From positions 1,054,001 through 1,118,000 of the forward strand of contig CBDCNI010000001.1 in NCBI GenBank assembly GCA_965219175.1: a DNA stretch of 64,000 nucleotides, given 5' to 3'. Of the stretch, positions 33,508 to 42,038 are shown piece by piece (within the stretch, counting starts at the first letter, position 1; every line of letters begins with the position of its first letter). This DNA comes from JBBPZK01 sp965219175 (lineage in GTDB: Bacteria; Actinomycetota; Rubrobacteria; Rubrobacterales; Rubrobacteraceae). The position numbers and the translations under genes are program-made. The notes beneath the pieces were generated by a model. The model did no database searches. It saw only the letters and a program-made list of their open reading frames with translations, and was not told the DNA's origin.

Positions 33508-34635
33508 TTAGCCGATCTGGGGACCGGAGCTTTTGCCGCGCAGCTTCTGTATAGCGTAGTAGCCCTGGATGCTGGTGCGAGCGACACGTCCCCAAGTCGG
33601 GCGCAGGTTCTTCTCGTGGAGACCGGCGTAGCTCTTCTCTTCGCCGCCGAACTTCTTCTTGAACTTGTAGACGCCCCACATCGGGTCTCCTTCCCGCGGC
33701 TCGCAGGGACCCCACATATCGTAGCGGCTGGCGCCTTCTCTGCGGGCGACGGTTAGGGCTTCGTACTGGATCAGGTACGAAGCGTAAAGGTTCTCGCTCT
33801 CGGCGGCGGAGGCCCCGTAGAGATAGTAAGCTTCTTCCCCGAAAGTGAGTATCAAAGCTCCGGCGAGAAGCTCTCCTCGCTCACCTCTGCGCGCCAGGAT
33901 CAGGTGCGCCGGCAGGTCTTGCATGAACTCCCTGTAATACCTACCGGGACGGAGGGCGAAGTGCTGTCGCTTGGCGGTCTCTCCGAGCAACTCCAGGAAT
34001 TCTTCGAGACCGCTCGACGGTCCGGTCGAAACCTCGATCTCCACTCCTTCGCGGCGGGCGCGCCGGACGCCGTAGCGGGCGTCTTTGGGTAGCGCCGCGA
34101 GCTGCTGTTCCGGGTCGTCGAGTACGTCGAGGACAAAGGTGCAACGAGGCTGCACCGAGTTCTTCATCTTGACGAAACCTCTCTCTTGGAGGTTCCCAGT
34201 CTTCTCGATCCTGGGCTCTACATCCAACAGGCAGGCGCCTCGACGGGCAGCGTAATCCCCGACAGCCTCCGTTACCACTGCCAGGTCCGCCGGGTCTTCG
34301 GCGAGAGGGCCGTGCGGAGCGTAGGCCAGATAGCCGAGCGCCGGCAGTTTACGAAGCAGCACCTGGGCCGCGCTCCTTCCATCCGGGGCGAGTAGGCGTA
34401 GAGGTTCCCACTTGTGACGCCGCCGGAACTCGCCCCACTCCCAAGACTGGAGCACGCCGCCGCCAAGCCTCTCGACGGCAGCGTTCCACGACTCTCTATC
34501 CGAGCTTTCCCGGAAAAAGCCCTGTTTTTCTTTGGAACTTTGGATCCTCGACATCCTCCACGGGAGCCCAGCGGATTTCGTTGGAAAGTCTATCGCAAAC
34601 CGTGGCAGCCTGACACGCCTCACCATGCCTCTCAT
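33508..34635 (-). CDS. FemAB-family aminoacyl/peptidyl transferase
   Basis: A GNAT-superfamily FemA/FemX-like enzyme that adds amino acids from tRNA to lipid II or peptidoglycan stems. Family signs: GGGVLQSWEWGEFRRRHKWE, LPALGYLAYAPHGPLAED, LLDVEPRIEK, the Ala/Arg-rich DARYGVRRARREGVEIE and C-terminal YDMWGPCEPREGDPMWGVYK followed by FKKKFGGEE. Start is uncertain: ATG 34635 has TAGAGT 6 bases upstream (leaderless pattern), whereas ATG 34554 has GGAGG directly adjacent, too close to work. The 375-residue form is listed. Confidence 0.83.
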   Translation of the reverse strand: MRGMVRRVRLPRFAIDFPTKSAGLPWRMSRIQSSKEKQGFFRESSDRESWNAAVERLGGGVLQSWEWGEFRRRHKWEPLRLLAPDGRSAAQVLLRKLPALGYLAYAPHGPLAEDPADLAVVTEAVGDYAARRGACLLDVEPRIEKTGNLQERGFVKMKNSVQPRCTFVLDVLDDPEQQLAALPKDARYGVRRARREGVEIEVSTGPSSGLEEFLELLGETAKRQHFALRPGRYYREFMQDLPAHLILARRGERGELLAGALILTFGEEAYYLYGASAAESENLYASYLIQYEALTVARREGASRYDMWGPCEPREGDPMWGVYKFKKKFGGEEKSYAGLHEKNLRPTWGRVARTSIQGYYAIQKLRGKSSGPQIG

Positions 34636-34716
34636 ACTACAACTCTACAAGGGAACATTTTCTTCTCGGGAGGATCTTCCAACGCCGCTCTTTTGAAAAT
34701 AGAGCGTCAAGCGTAT

Positions 34717-35811
34717 TTAACGGGATATGCCCAGTCCGAGGGCCTGCACCATTAGTTTGAAGTCTTGCGGGCGGCTTGACGCGCGAAGCGCCTCTTCGTA
34801 GCTGATCCTGTCATCCTCAACGAGCTTCATCAAGGCCTGGTCGAAAGTCTGCATCCCATAGTATTCGCCCTCGGCGATCGCCGTCTGTATCTGTCCGGTC
34901 TGCGTGGGGTCCATTATGAAGTCCCGGATCCTACCGGTCGTCACCATCACTTCGCAGGCCGCCGCGCGCCCTTCTCCATCCTTCGTGCGGATGAGACGCT
35001 GACCGACTATCCCCCGGAGCGTTCCGGCGAGCATGGTTCTTACCTGTCCCCGCTCGTGCGGAGGAAAAAGGTCTATGACGCGGTTGATGGTCTCCGTCGC
35101 GTCCAGCGTATGAAGAGTGGATAAGACCAGATGCCCGGTCTCGGCCGCCGAGAGGGCTATCTGCGCGGTCTCGGAGTCGCGGATCTCCCCGATCAGGATC
35201 ACATCCGGGTCCTGCCTCAAGACTCGCCTCAGCGCCCGCGAGAATGAAGCGGTGTCCATCCCGACCTCCCGCTGATTTATAAGGCTCTTGTCGTCGCGAT
35301 GGAGGAACTCTATCGGGTCTTCGATGGTGACTATGTGCTTTGCTTCAGTGCGGTTCACGAGGTCGAGCATGGAGGCGAGCGTCGTAGACTTTCCGCTCCC
35401 CGTCGTTCCGGTCACGAGGATTATGCCCCGCTCCTCGAAGGCCAGCTTGCGGATAGTATCCGGCAGTTTGAGCTCCTCGAAAGCCGGAACCCCGAACGGA
35501 ATAAAACGCATCACGATTGAGATGGAGCCCCTCTGCCGGAAAGCATTGACCCGGAACCTCCCAATCGATGGGACCGCGTAAGAAAAGTCGGCCTCTCCTT
35601 CCTCCTCGAACTCCGGCACCATCTTTTCCGGAATGATCTCACGCAGCATCTCCTCGGTGTCCTCAGGGCGCAACTTCTCGTAGCCCTCCAACGCCCCGAG
35701 CTTGCCGTTGACCCGCACCGACGGCGGAGCCCCTACCTTTATGTGCAGGTCGCTGCTCTTCACACCGACCATTCCTTCTACCAAATCGTCGATTCTCTTA
35801 GCCTGAATCAT
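34717..35811 (-). CDS. pilT: PilT-type twitching/retraction ATPase
   Basis: A 364-residue hexameric ATPase of the PilT/VirB11 class: VEGMVGVKSSDLHIKVGAPP at the N-terminus, Walker A GTTGSGKST (about residues 133-141), Asp box IVTIEDPIEFLH, Walker B DPDVILIGEIRD and His box LSTLHTLDATETINR. Residue AIAEGEYYGMQTFDQAL is in place of the AIRLxEV-type PilT C-terminal motif. AGGAAG precedes the ATG by 5 bases. No other pilus gene is in the window. Confidence 0.93.
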   Translation of the reverse strand: MIQAKRIDDLVEGMVGVKSSDLHIKVGAPPSVRVNGKLGALEGYEKLRPEDTEEMLREIIPEKMVPEFEEEGEADFSYAVPSIGRFRVNAFRQRGSISIVMRFIPFGVPAFEELKLPDTIRKLAFEERGIILVTGTTGSGKSTTLASMLDLVNRTEAKHIVTIEDPIEFLHRDDKSLINQREVGMDTASFSRALRRVLRQDPDVILIGEIRDSETAQIALSAAETGHLVLSTLHTLDATETINRVIDLFPPHERGQVRTMLAGTLRGIVGQRLIRTKDGEGRAAACEVMVTTGRIRDFIMDPTQTGQIQTAIAEGEYYGMQTFDQALMKLVEDDRISYEEALRASSRPQDFKLMVQALGLGISR

Positions 35812-36339
35812 CTACACTTCCTATAAATCCTCGCCACGCGCCAACTCCCCTTTTATCGTCCCATCTCCCGATGTGCTTTAGCCGCTCCAGTTCCGAAGGA
35901 AGAAAGCCCGGCGCAACCTTCACCCTATATAAAATGAACTTAAACCTTGACTTTGTTAAACTTAAACTGCAGGTGTATACCAAAGGGCACGCTGTTTGAA
36001 CTTCTGGTTTAGGGAACGACATTTTGTATGCAGATTGCTCCCAGGGTCTTTATGTAGTGGTTGTATAGGATCAGGGTGGAATAGTTGGCTTAGAATGGGC
36101 GATGAGAGAGTTGCGTCCTATTGGCGAGGGTGCTAGGTTTTTCCTGGGCAGGTCCCATTTGTCGAGCTGGAGCTTGGTTGAAGTTTTGGTTTAGGCACGG
36201 GAGTGACCGGGGGTTTCATCCGCCGGGAGGGGGAAGATGTTACCTGGGAACTGGTTTCTTCCGGGGGCTGTCCCTCCTGGGGACGTCGCGACGGGTGTTT
36301 GTCGTAGGCGTCTCCGGGAGTTTCCCTCGATTCCTCGAT
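35812..36339. other. Intergenic region between pilT and the glycosyltransferase
   Basis: About 530 bases with no convincing gene. It contains the direct repeat AACTTAAAC at 35937-35945 and 35959-35967 (22 bases start to start, two helical turns), with a TTGACT between them, and on the minus strand a TATATA suitable as a pilT -10 (about 35924-35929). The right part is G-rich and low in complexity and probably serves as the 3' region of the glycosyltransferase gene; no T-tailed terminator was seen. Confidence 0.5.
35937..35967. repeat. Direct repeat AACTTAAAC upstream of pilT
   Basis: Two exact 9-base copies with 22-base spacing in an AT-rich stretch about 130 bases upstream of pilT. The spacing places both on the same DNA face, as for an activator or repressor binding in tandem. 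Function is inferred. Confidence 0.4.
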
Positions 36340-37890
36340 TCAGTCGGAGAAGATGGGGCCTGCGGTACCGGCGTAGGCGGTTAGCCAGTTGAGATCTTCG
36401 CTGGTGAAGGGTTCGGTCGAGTTTCTGGTTGCGTAGACTACTCCGGTTGCGCGTCCGTCGCGGCCTGGGACCGGGACGGCCAGGGAGTTTATCCAGCGGG
36501 TGTTGGTTCGGGCCTGGGGGAGTCGGCGGGGGCCGGTTACGGTGAGGGTTGGGGTGAGGGTTTTGGCGGCGAGGTCTACTATGGCCCGGTCGGTGGCGTT
36601 CAGGTCGGGGGAGTCTGGATGCGTGAGTTGGGTCAGGTTTGGGAAGGAGACCAGGCCGGCGCGATCCGCTCTTAGTTCTCGACGGATCTCCTCTGCTATC
36701 TGTTTTGGCGGCGCTTTTGGATCCAGGCTCTTCGGAGAAGTTGGACGGAAGATCAAACGAGATGAGAGGATGAAGTTAACGCTCGTTCCGGCCACTATGC
36801 CGAGGAGGTTGAAGATCACGTAGTACGGAAAAGCTGCTGAAACGTACTTCAGGAGCGGGTAGTAGACGGCGAAGTTCGCCCCGATGCCGACTATCGCCAC
36901 CGGGTACGCGAGGGCGCCCCGGAGGAGGAAGTGGATCCTGCTGGAATTCCTCACGTCGCGCCAGGTGAAGGCGTTGTTCAAGAGGAAGTTGCTCAAAATG
37001 CTCAGGCCGACGGCGAACATCCAGGCGATCACCTTATGCGCGTGGAAATACTCCGCCAGCAGCACCAGCGTCACAATGTTGACCAGCACCCCGGAGGCCC
37101 CGACGAGCGCGAACTTCCAGAAACGTCCCGCCGCCGGCACGTACCAGAACAAACTCAGGAGGTGCGCCAGATACTCGAAGCCTTGTCTCATGCTGGCCTT
37201 CGAGACGCCGGCGTTGCGTGCCTGGAAGCTGAAGGGAACCTCGACCACCTTTAGCTCCGGGGCGCAGACCAGTATCTCCAGCAGCATCTTGAATCCCGTA
37301 GGCCTGAATTGTATGCCGGAGATTGCCTCGTTTCGGACCAGGAAGAAGCCCGTCATCGGGTCGCTCGTCTTCCTGGCTTCCTTGAAGACGATCTGGGAGA
37401 GGTATTTGCTACCCACGGAGACCGCGCGTCGAACCGGCCCGGAGAGCCCCGTGTAGCTGCCACCCGGCGTGTAGCGGCTCGCAACCACGACATCCGCCCC
37501 CGACTCGCGGGCGATTTCCAACATTTCGCGCACCTTCTCCGGCGGATGCTGGAGGTCCGCGTCCATCACGCACGTATAGAAACTCTCCCCCGAGACGGCC
37601 TCCATACCAGTCGTCACGGCAGTCGAGAGCCCACCGCTACGCTCCGCCTCGGAGCGGTGAATCAAGGTTATACGCCCGTCTTCTTCGCCGAGGCGACGGA
37701 TCACCTCCGGCGTCTCGTCCGTCGAGTCGTCGACGAAGACTATCCGATGGTCGACGCCCGAGAGGCTCCGCCGAACCTCGCGCACCAGACGGGGAACGTT
37801 GTCCACTTCGTTGCGGGTCGGTATCACCACCGTCAGGAAAGCCTTGCCCGCGACCTTCGCACTATCCATCGTCTGGTTCTCTGCTTTCAT
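36340..37890 (-). CDS. Glycosyltransferase 2 - GtrA fusion with GAF-like tail
   Basis: A 516-residue three-part protein. Residues ~18-250: dolichol-phosphate-mannose-synthase-type GT2 (VVIPTRNEVDNVPRLV, FVDDSTDETPEV, MDADLQHPPEKV, DPMTGFF). Residues ~257-380: GtrA with four membrane segments (FALVGASGVLVNIVTLVLLA). Residues ~395-516: soluble tail with GAF-like character (INSLAVPVPGRDGRATGVVY). It likely makes a polyprenyl-phosphate sugar and flips or anchors it at the membrane. No good Shine-Dalgarno precedes the ATG. Confidence 0.87.
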   Translation of the reverse strand: MKAENQTMDSAKVAGKAFLTVVIPTRNEVDNVPRLVREVRRSLSGVDHRIVFVDDSTDETPEVIRRLGEEDGRITLIHRSEAERSGGLSTAVTTGMEAVSGESFYTCVMDADLQHPPEKVREMLEIARESGADVVVASRYTPGGSYTGLSGPVRRAVSVGSKYLSQIVFKEARKTSDPMTGFFLVRNEAISGIQFRPTGFKMLLEILVCAPELKVVEVPFSFQARNAGVSKASMRQGFEYLAHLLSLFWYVPAAGRFWKFALVGASGVLVNIVTLVLLAEYFHAHKVIAWMFAVGLSILSNFLLNNAFTWRDVRNSSRIHFLLRGALAYPVAIVGIGANFAVYYPLLKYVSAAFPYYVIFNLLGIVAGTSVNFILSSRLIFRPTSPKSLDPKAPPKQIAEEIRRELRADRAGLVSFPNLTQLTHPDSPDLNATDRAIVDLAAKTLTPTLTVTGPRRLPQARTNTRWINSLAVPVPGRDGRATGVVYATRNSTEPFTSEDLNWLTAYAGTAGPIFSD

Positions 37891-37986
37891 AACAGTTCTA
37901 GGCTAGCATATCAGCCGGAAAGTCCCCAATATCCGGCCGGACTACGGGTAGACTGATCCAGCAAAACCACTCCCACGGAGGTCGAT

Positions 37987-38283
37987 ATGAATAACACTGA
38001 AAACAACGAAGATCCGGAACGGGCTCACGTCCTGATTTCGGGCGCCGTGCAAGGCGTCTTTTTTAGAGACTCGACGCGAGAGAGGGCCGAGCAACTCCGT
38101 CTCGCGGGATGGGTCACGAACCTGCCCGACGGAAGGGTGGAAGCCGTCTTCGAAGGCCCCTCCGAGCAAGTACGCGAGATGGTGCAGTGGTGCGAAGAAG
38201 GCCCGCAACGGGCCGACGTAGATAGCGTAGACGTGGACTTCGAGGAGGCCCACGGCGACCTTGGCAACTTCGAGGTCCGTTGA
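37987..38283 (+). CDS. acyP: Acylphosphatase
   Basis: A 98-residue acylphosphatase hydrolysing carboxyl-phosphate bonds. The signature GAVQGVFFRDSTRERAEQL (catalytic Arg in FFRD) and GWVTNLPDGRVEAVFEG (catalytic Asn) are intact. The N-terminus has a short acidic extension. CACGGAGGTCGAT precedes the ATG; the stop overlaps the RNase HIII start by 4 bases. Confidence 0.95.
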   Translation: MNNTENNEDPERAHVLISGAVQGVFFRDSTRERAEQLRLAGWVTNLPDGRVEAVFEGPSEQVREMVQWCEEGPQRADVDSVDVDFEEAHGDLGNFEVR

Positions 38284-39215
38284 ACGATATCCCCCAAGAC
38301 CTGATGCGCCTGCTGGAGAATAACGGTGTAGAAACAACTGGTCACCGCGAAATAAACTACGGAACGCAATACCAACTCTCCCGCGGCCCGGAGAAGAGCA
38401 ACTTGAACGTCTACCATACGGGGAAGGTTTCAGTGGACGGCAAGTCTTCCAGCCTGAAGGATCTCCTCGAAAGCTGGCGGCTCTCCCGGAAAGGCGCCGG
38501 CGGAAGACCCAAAACCGTGAATAGAGGGACGAGGCCTGCCGTAGACCCGACACCTCGGTTAGGTATCGACGAGGCCGGAAAGGGAGACTATTTCGGGCCA
38601 CTCGTAGTCGCCGGGGTGCGTATCTCGGGTGGCGATGTAGCCCGAAAGCTGCAGGAGATCGGGGTTAGAGACTCGAAAGACCTCTCCGACGCCCAGGCCA
38701 CGCGGCTCGCGGCTCTCATTCTGGACTGCGTAGGCCCCGACAACGCCTACGTGATTGCGCCCTCTCTCGAACAGTACGAGGCTCGGCGGGACAAAGCCGG
38801 GAACATAAACCGGCTGCTCGGGGAGATCGACGTGGAGATAATGGCTAAACTTGAAGGTGAGGTCGAAGCTGTGGTGGTGGACGAGTTCGCGAAGGCCGCC
38901 CGATCCTATATAAAGCCGCACGTACCGGATGGGGTGCGGTTGGAGGTCCGGGTGCGGGCGGAGGACGATGCGGCGGTGGCGGCCGCTTCGATCCTGGCGC
39001 GGGCGCGTTACCTGGAAGAACTCGGAAAGCTCTCGGAGATGGTCGGGTTCAGGTTGCCGAAAGGTTCCACACACGTACTCGAAGCGGGCCGTAGGGTCTT
39101 CCGGGAGCACGGGAAAGAAGGGCTCGCAGAGGTTGCAAAGACACATTTCAGCATTACAGAGAAGATAACCGGCGCTTCCAGTAGTGGCAGCCGGAGAAAG
39201 AGAGGAAACTCATGA
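38280..39215 (+). CDS. rnhC: Ribonuclease HIII
   Basis: A 311-residue type 2 RNase H. The catalytic N-terminal motif GIDEAGKGDYFGPLVVAG is the HIII form (D-E-G-K-G), further acidic residues are in RDSKDLSDAQ and VDEFAKAA, and ARYLEELGKL follows. The first ~85 residues form the TBP-like substrate-binding domain that distinguishes HIII from HII. It removes RNA from RNA/DNA hybrids. TTG start overlaps acyP; the stop overlaps ltaE by 4 bases. Confidence 0.93.
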   Translation: MNDIPQDLMRLLENNGVETTGHREINYGTQYQLSRGPEKSNLNVYHTGKVSVDGKSSSLKDLLESWRLSRKGAGGRPKTVNRGTRPAVDPTPRLGIDEAGKGDYFGPLVVAGVRISGGDVARKLQEIGVRDSKDLSDAQATRLAALILDCVGPDNAYVIAPSLEQYEARRDKAGNINRLLGEIDVEIMAKLEGEVEAVVVDEFAKAARSYIKPHVPDGVRLEVRVRAEDDAAVAAASILARARYLEELGKLSEMVGFRLPKGSTHVLEAGRRVFREHGKEGLAEVAKTHFSITEKITGASSSGSRRKRGNS

Positions 39216-40225
39216 TAGACCTTCGTAGCGATACCGTGACCCGGCCGACCGAGGAGATGCGCCGGGCGATGGCCGAAGCGCCCGTCGGGGACGACGTTTT
39301 CGGCGAGGACCCGACTATAAACCGCCTGGAGGAGTACGTGGCGGAGTTGCTCGGCAAGGAGGCGGCCATCTACGCCCCATCCGGGACGATGACCAACCAG
39401 ATCGGGCTGTTCGTCAACACTACCCGCGGCGATGAGGTGCTCCTGCACGAGGCCGCCCACATCTACAATTACGAAGCCGGTGCGCCCGCCCTCCTCTCCG
39501 GCGTGATGGTGCGGTTGCTGCCGGGAGAAAACGGCGTCATCTCCCCGGAGACCTTGCGCGCTTCGATCCGTCCCGAGAACGTCCACTTCCCACGGCCGAA
39601 GCTCCTGTGCCTGGAGAATACCCACAACTCGGCGGGCGGCAAAGTCTTCCCGCTTGAGGATTTCGCTGCCGTCGCCGGTGAAGCGCGGGATCTGGGGATG
39701 AAGGTACACCTGGACGGCGCGAGGCTCTTCAACGCGCAGGCCGCCACCGGGACCCCGGCTCGCGAGTGGGCCGCGCACTCCGACACTGTCTCCGTCTGCT
39801 CCTCCAAGGGTCTCGGGGCGCCGGTCGGTTCTCTCTTGGCCGGCGACGAGGAGACCATAAAAGAAGCCCGCCGGGCTCGCAAAGCCTTCGGCGGCGGGAT
39901 GCGTCAGGCCGGTGTGATCGCCGCCGCCTCCCTCTACGCCTTCGAGCACAATGCTCAGAGGCTGACCGAAGACCACGAGCGAGCCTGCAAGCTGGCCGAT
40001 GGACTGACCGAGGCCGGATACACAGTAGAGTCGCCCGAGACGAACATCGTGCTCGTCGAGGTCGGCGAAGCTGAAGAGTTCCTCCGGGCTCTCGCCCGAG
40101 AAGGCGTCCTCGCCACCCCGCGAAGCGCCTCCACGGTCCGGCTCTGCACACACCTCGACGTAAACGATAGGGACATAGAAACAGCCATAGAAGCCGCCTC
40201 CAGGCTCAGGGCCGAAGTTTCCTGA
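39212..40225 (+). CDS. ltaE: Low-specificity L-threonine aldolase
   Basis: A 337-residue PLP enzyme splitting threonine (and related beta-hydroxy amino acids) to glycine and aldehyde. Motifs: MIDLRSDTVTRPTEEMRRAM at the start, PVGDDVFGEDPT, VHLDGARLFNA and the PLP-lysine region SVCSSKGLGAPVGSLLAG. GAGAGGAAACTC precedes the ATG. Coupled to rnhC upstream and, 2 bases later, a GNAT gene downstream. Confidence 0.95.
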   Translation: MIDLRSDTVTRPTEEMRRAMAEAPVGDDVFGEDPTINRLEEYVAELLGKEAAIYAPSGTMTNQIGLFVNTTRGDEVLLHEAAHIYNYEAGAPALLSGVMVRLLPGENGVISPETLRASIRPENVHFPRPKLLCLENTHNSAGGKVFPLEDFAAVAGEARDLGMKVHLDGARLFNAQAATGTPAREWAAHSDTVSVCSSKGLGAPVGSLLAGDEETIKEARRARKAFGGGMRQAGVIAAASLYAFEHNAQRLTEDHERACKLADGLTEAGYTVESPETNIVLVEVGEAEEFLRALAREGVLATPRSASTVRLCTHLDVNDRDIETAIEAASRLRAEVS

Positions 40226-40227
40226 AG

Positions 40228-40662
40228 TTGGAGATAGACGTTGAGCGAGTAGCGGCCCAAGACCTTGCCGCGCCCCTAAAGCTCCTGGAGGAATCTCTGA
40301 GGGACGGACTTCCTGTCTCTCGGGAATTCACCGAACAACTCCGCGAAGAGTTACGAAAAGGGGAGATCGAACTGCTCGCCGGCTACTCGGGGGAGAACGT
40401 GGTCGGGGTCTTGATGCTTTCTTACCGGCTAAACGTCGCCGCCGGTGGACACTTCGCGAGCATCGAGGAACTGCACGTCAGCCCGGAAGCCCGCCGCCGG
40501 GGCGTCGGGCGCGCGCTGCTCGCCGCCGCCGGAGATCACTGTCGCGCAAACGGCGTATCGTACGTTGAAGCTCAATCTAAGGTCGAGGCTGTGGGTTTTT
40601 ACACCACGCTCGGCTATGAGAGAGAAGAGGTCGAGGTTTTGTCGCGCTCGTATCCTCTGTAG
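40228..40662 (+). CDS. GNAT family N-acetyltransferase
   Basis: A 144-residue GNAT enzyme. Strands with VVGVLMLSYRL and FASIEELHVSPEAR are followed by the acetyl-CoA loop RRRGVGRALLAAAGDH and the final AVGFYTTLGYERE. TTG start 2 bases after ltaE; the substrate is unknown. It converges with another GNAT gene on the minus strand 14 bases away. Confidence 0.88.
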   Translation: MEIDVERVAAQDLAAPLKLLEESLRDGLPVSREFTEQLREELRKGEIELLAGYSGENVVGVLMLSYRLNVAAGGHFASIEELHVSPEARRRGVGRALLAAAGDHCRANGVSYVEAQSKVEAVGFYTTLGYEREEVEVLSRSYPL

Positions 40663-40676
40663 ACGTTGGGAGGAGC

Positions 40677-41156
40677 TTAGAACTCCAGGACTTCGTAGAC
40701 GGAGACTTCTCTGAAGCCAAGTTCTTTGTAAAACTTGCGGCCTCTTTCGTTGGCGGCGGCGACCTGGAGTGAGACGCCGTTCGCGCCTTTCTGTTTCGCC
40801 CAGGATCTGGCGTGTTCCACGAGGGTATGGCCGATTCCCAGGCTCCGGTAGTCCGGGAGCACGAATACGTCTTCTATGGAGGCCCAGGTCTTTGGGCGGA
40901 AGGTGGGCGAGCTTTCGCGAAGTTCGCCCGAGATGAAGCCGACGGTCTGTCCGCCGGAGTCGGCGATGAAAAGGAAAGTCTGGGGGCCGCTCGCGAGGTC
41001 GGAGAGAAAGCGGCGCATCATCCTCTCGGCGTCGGGGGCGGTTTTGTAGACTCCGTCGTAGTCGGCGTGTTCAGCGGCGCTCTGCATCCAAAGTTGCGCC
41101 GTCTCGGCCGCGTCTTCCCGGCGCGCGGGGCGAATACTGAAGTCTCTCTTTTCCAC
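40677..41156 (-). CDS. GNAT family N-acetyltransferase
   Basis: A 159-residue GNAT enzyme: FSIRPARREDAAETAQLW at the N-terminus, SIEDVFVLPDYRSLGIGHTL with the acetyl-CoA loop (RSLGIG), and AANERGRKFYKELGFREVSV at the end. GTG 41156 is chosen because similarity starts at DFSIRPA and AGGA lies upstream; longer openings read into unrelated sequence. Substrate unknown. Confidence 0.85.
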   Translation of the reverse strand: MEKRDFSIRPARREDAAETAQLWMQSAAEHADYDGVYKTAPDAERMMRRFLSDLASGPQTFLFIADSGGQTVGFISGELRESSPTFRPKTWASIEDVFVLPDYRSLGIGHTLVEHARSWAKQKGANGVSLQVAAANERGRKFYKELGFREVSVYEVLEF

Positions 41157-41249
41157 GAGATGAATCCTAGCGGAAAAGGTGCGGCGCGTGGCGGCGGTGG
41201 GACGAGAGTTTGAGGTATGATCCTCCATACTTGAGAGAGGAGTTTCGGT

Positions 41250-42038
41250 ACGCAGAGTACGGTCAAAAGCGCAGCCGGTAGCGAAATCGCCGTCAAGACG
41301 CGCAGGTTCTGGGAGGTCGACGTCGCCCGCGGGGTAGCCCTGCTGATGATGGCCCTCTACCATACTCTGTATGACTTGCAGAGTTTCGGAGGGTACGGGA
41401 TCGAGGCGACCTCCGGGTTCTGGGCGCGTTTCGCTGATGCGACGGCTTTTTCGTTTCTATTTCTGGTGGGAGTATCGCTGGCTATAAGCCACATACGGGA
41501 AGAGGAGCGTACGGGCGGGAGCGGGTTCGGCAAATATTTCTGGCGAGGACTCAAGGTCGTTGGTTACGGGATGATCCTTACCGTGGCTAGTTGGGCGCTC
41601 GGGATAGGTGTGATCATCTTCGGCATCCTGCACCTGATCGGGGTTTCAATAATCCTCGCCTACCCATTCCTCCGCTTCCGATTGGTCAACCTGGTCCTCG
41701 CAATTCCACTTATAGCGCTCGGTATCTACATCCAACTCAACGACGTTTACACGAGCGGGCCGTGGCTGCTGCCTCTGGGCATACTTCCGAACAGTCCCAT
41801 CTTCATGCCGGACTACCGGCCCCTGCTTCCGTGGTTCGGCGTAGTCCTACTCGGAGTATTCGTCGGGAACCTCATCTACGGGAGCCGGAACAGGAAGCCT
41901 GCTCCCACCAGCGTACCGAAACCAGCCGCGCCGCTCGCGTTTCTGGGGAGGAACTCACTCCTGTTCTATTTCGTACATCAGCCTGTAATTATCGCGACGT
42001 TGATACTCTTCGGGGTAATAAAACTCGGCTCCCTGTAA
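41250..42038 (+). CDS. DUF1624-type (heparan-alpha-glucosaminide acetyltransferase-like) membrane protein
   Basis: A membrane protein of about 262 residues. The conserved family N-terminus RRFWEVDVARGVALLMMALY lies largely upstream of the first ATG (41346), and there is no ATG, GTG or TTG between that codon and the in-frame stop at 41232-41234. AGGAG (41238-41242) sits 7 bases before ACG 41250, which would give an N-terminus beginning QSTVKSAAGSE. About seven membrane segments follow, with NSLLFYFVHQPVIIATLILF at the end. It may acylate a surface glycan; the substrate is not known. Confidence 0.8.
   Translation, partial: TQSTVKSAAGSEIAVKTRRFWEVDVARGVALLMMALYHTLYDLQSFGGYGIEATSGFWARFADATAFSFLFLVGVSLAISHIREEERTGGSGFGKYFWRGLKVVGYGMILTVASWALGIGVIIFGILHLIGVSIILAYPFLRFRLVNLVLAIPLIALGIYIQLNDVYTSGPWLLPLGILPNSPIFMPDYRPLLPWFGVVLLGVFVGNLIYGSRNRKPAPTSVPKPAAPLAFLGRNSLLFYFVHQPVIIATLILFGVIKLGSL

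Noticed and set aside
36121..36384. Possible 87-codon gene in the pilT-glycosyltransferase gap
   Set aside because: Gly/Phe-rich low-complexity translation, no Shine-Dalgarno, and it overlaps the glycosyltransferase end.
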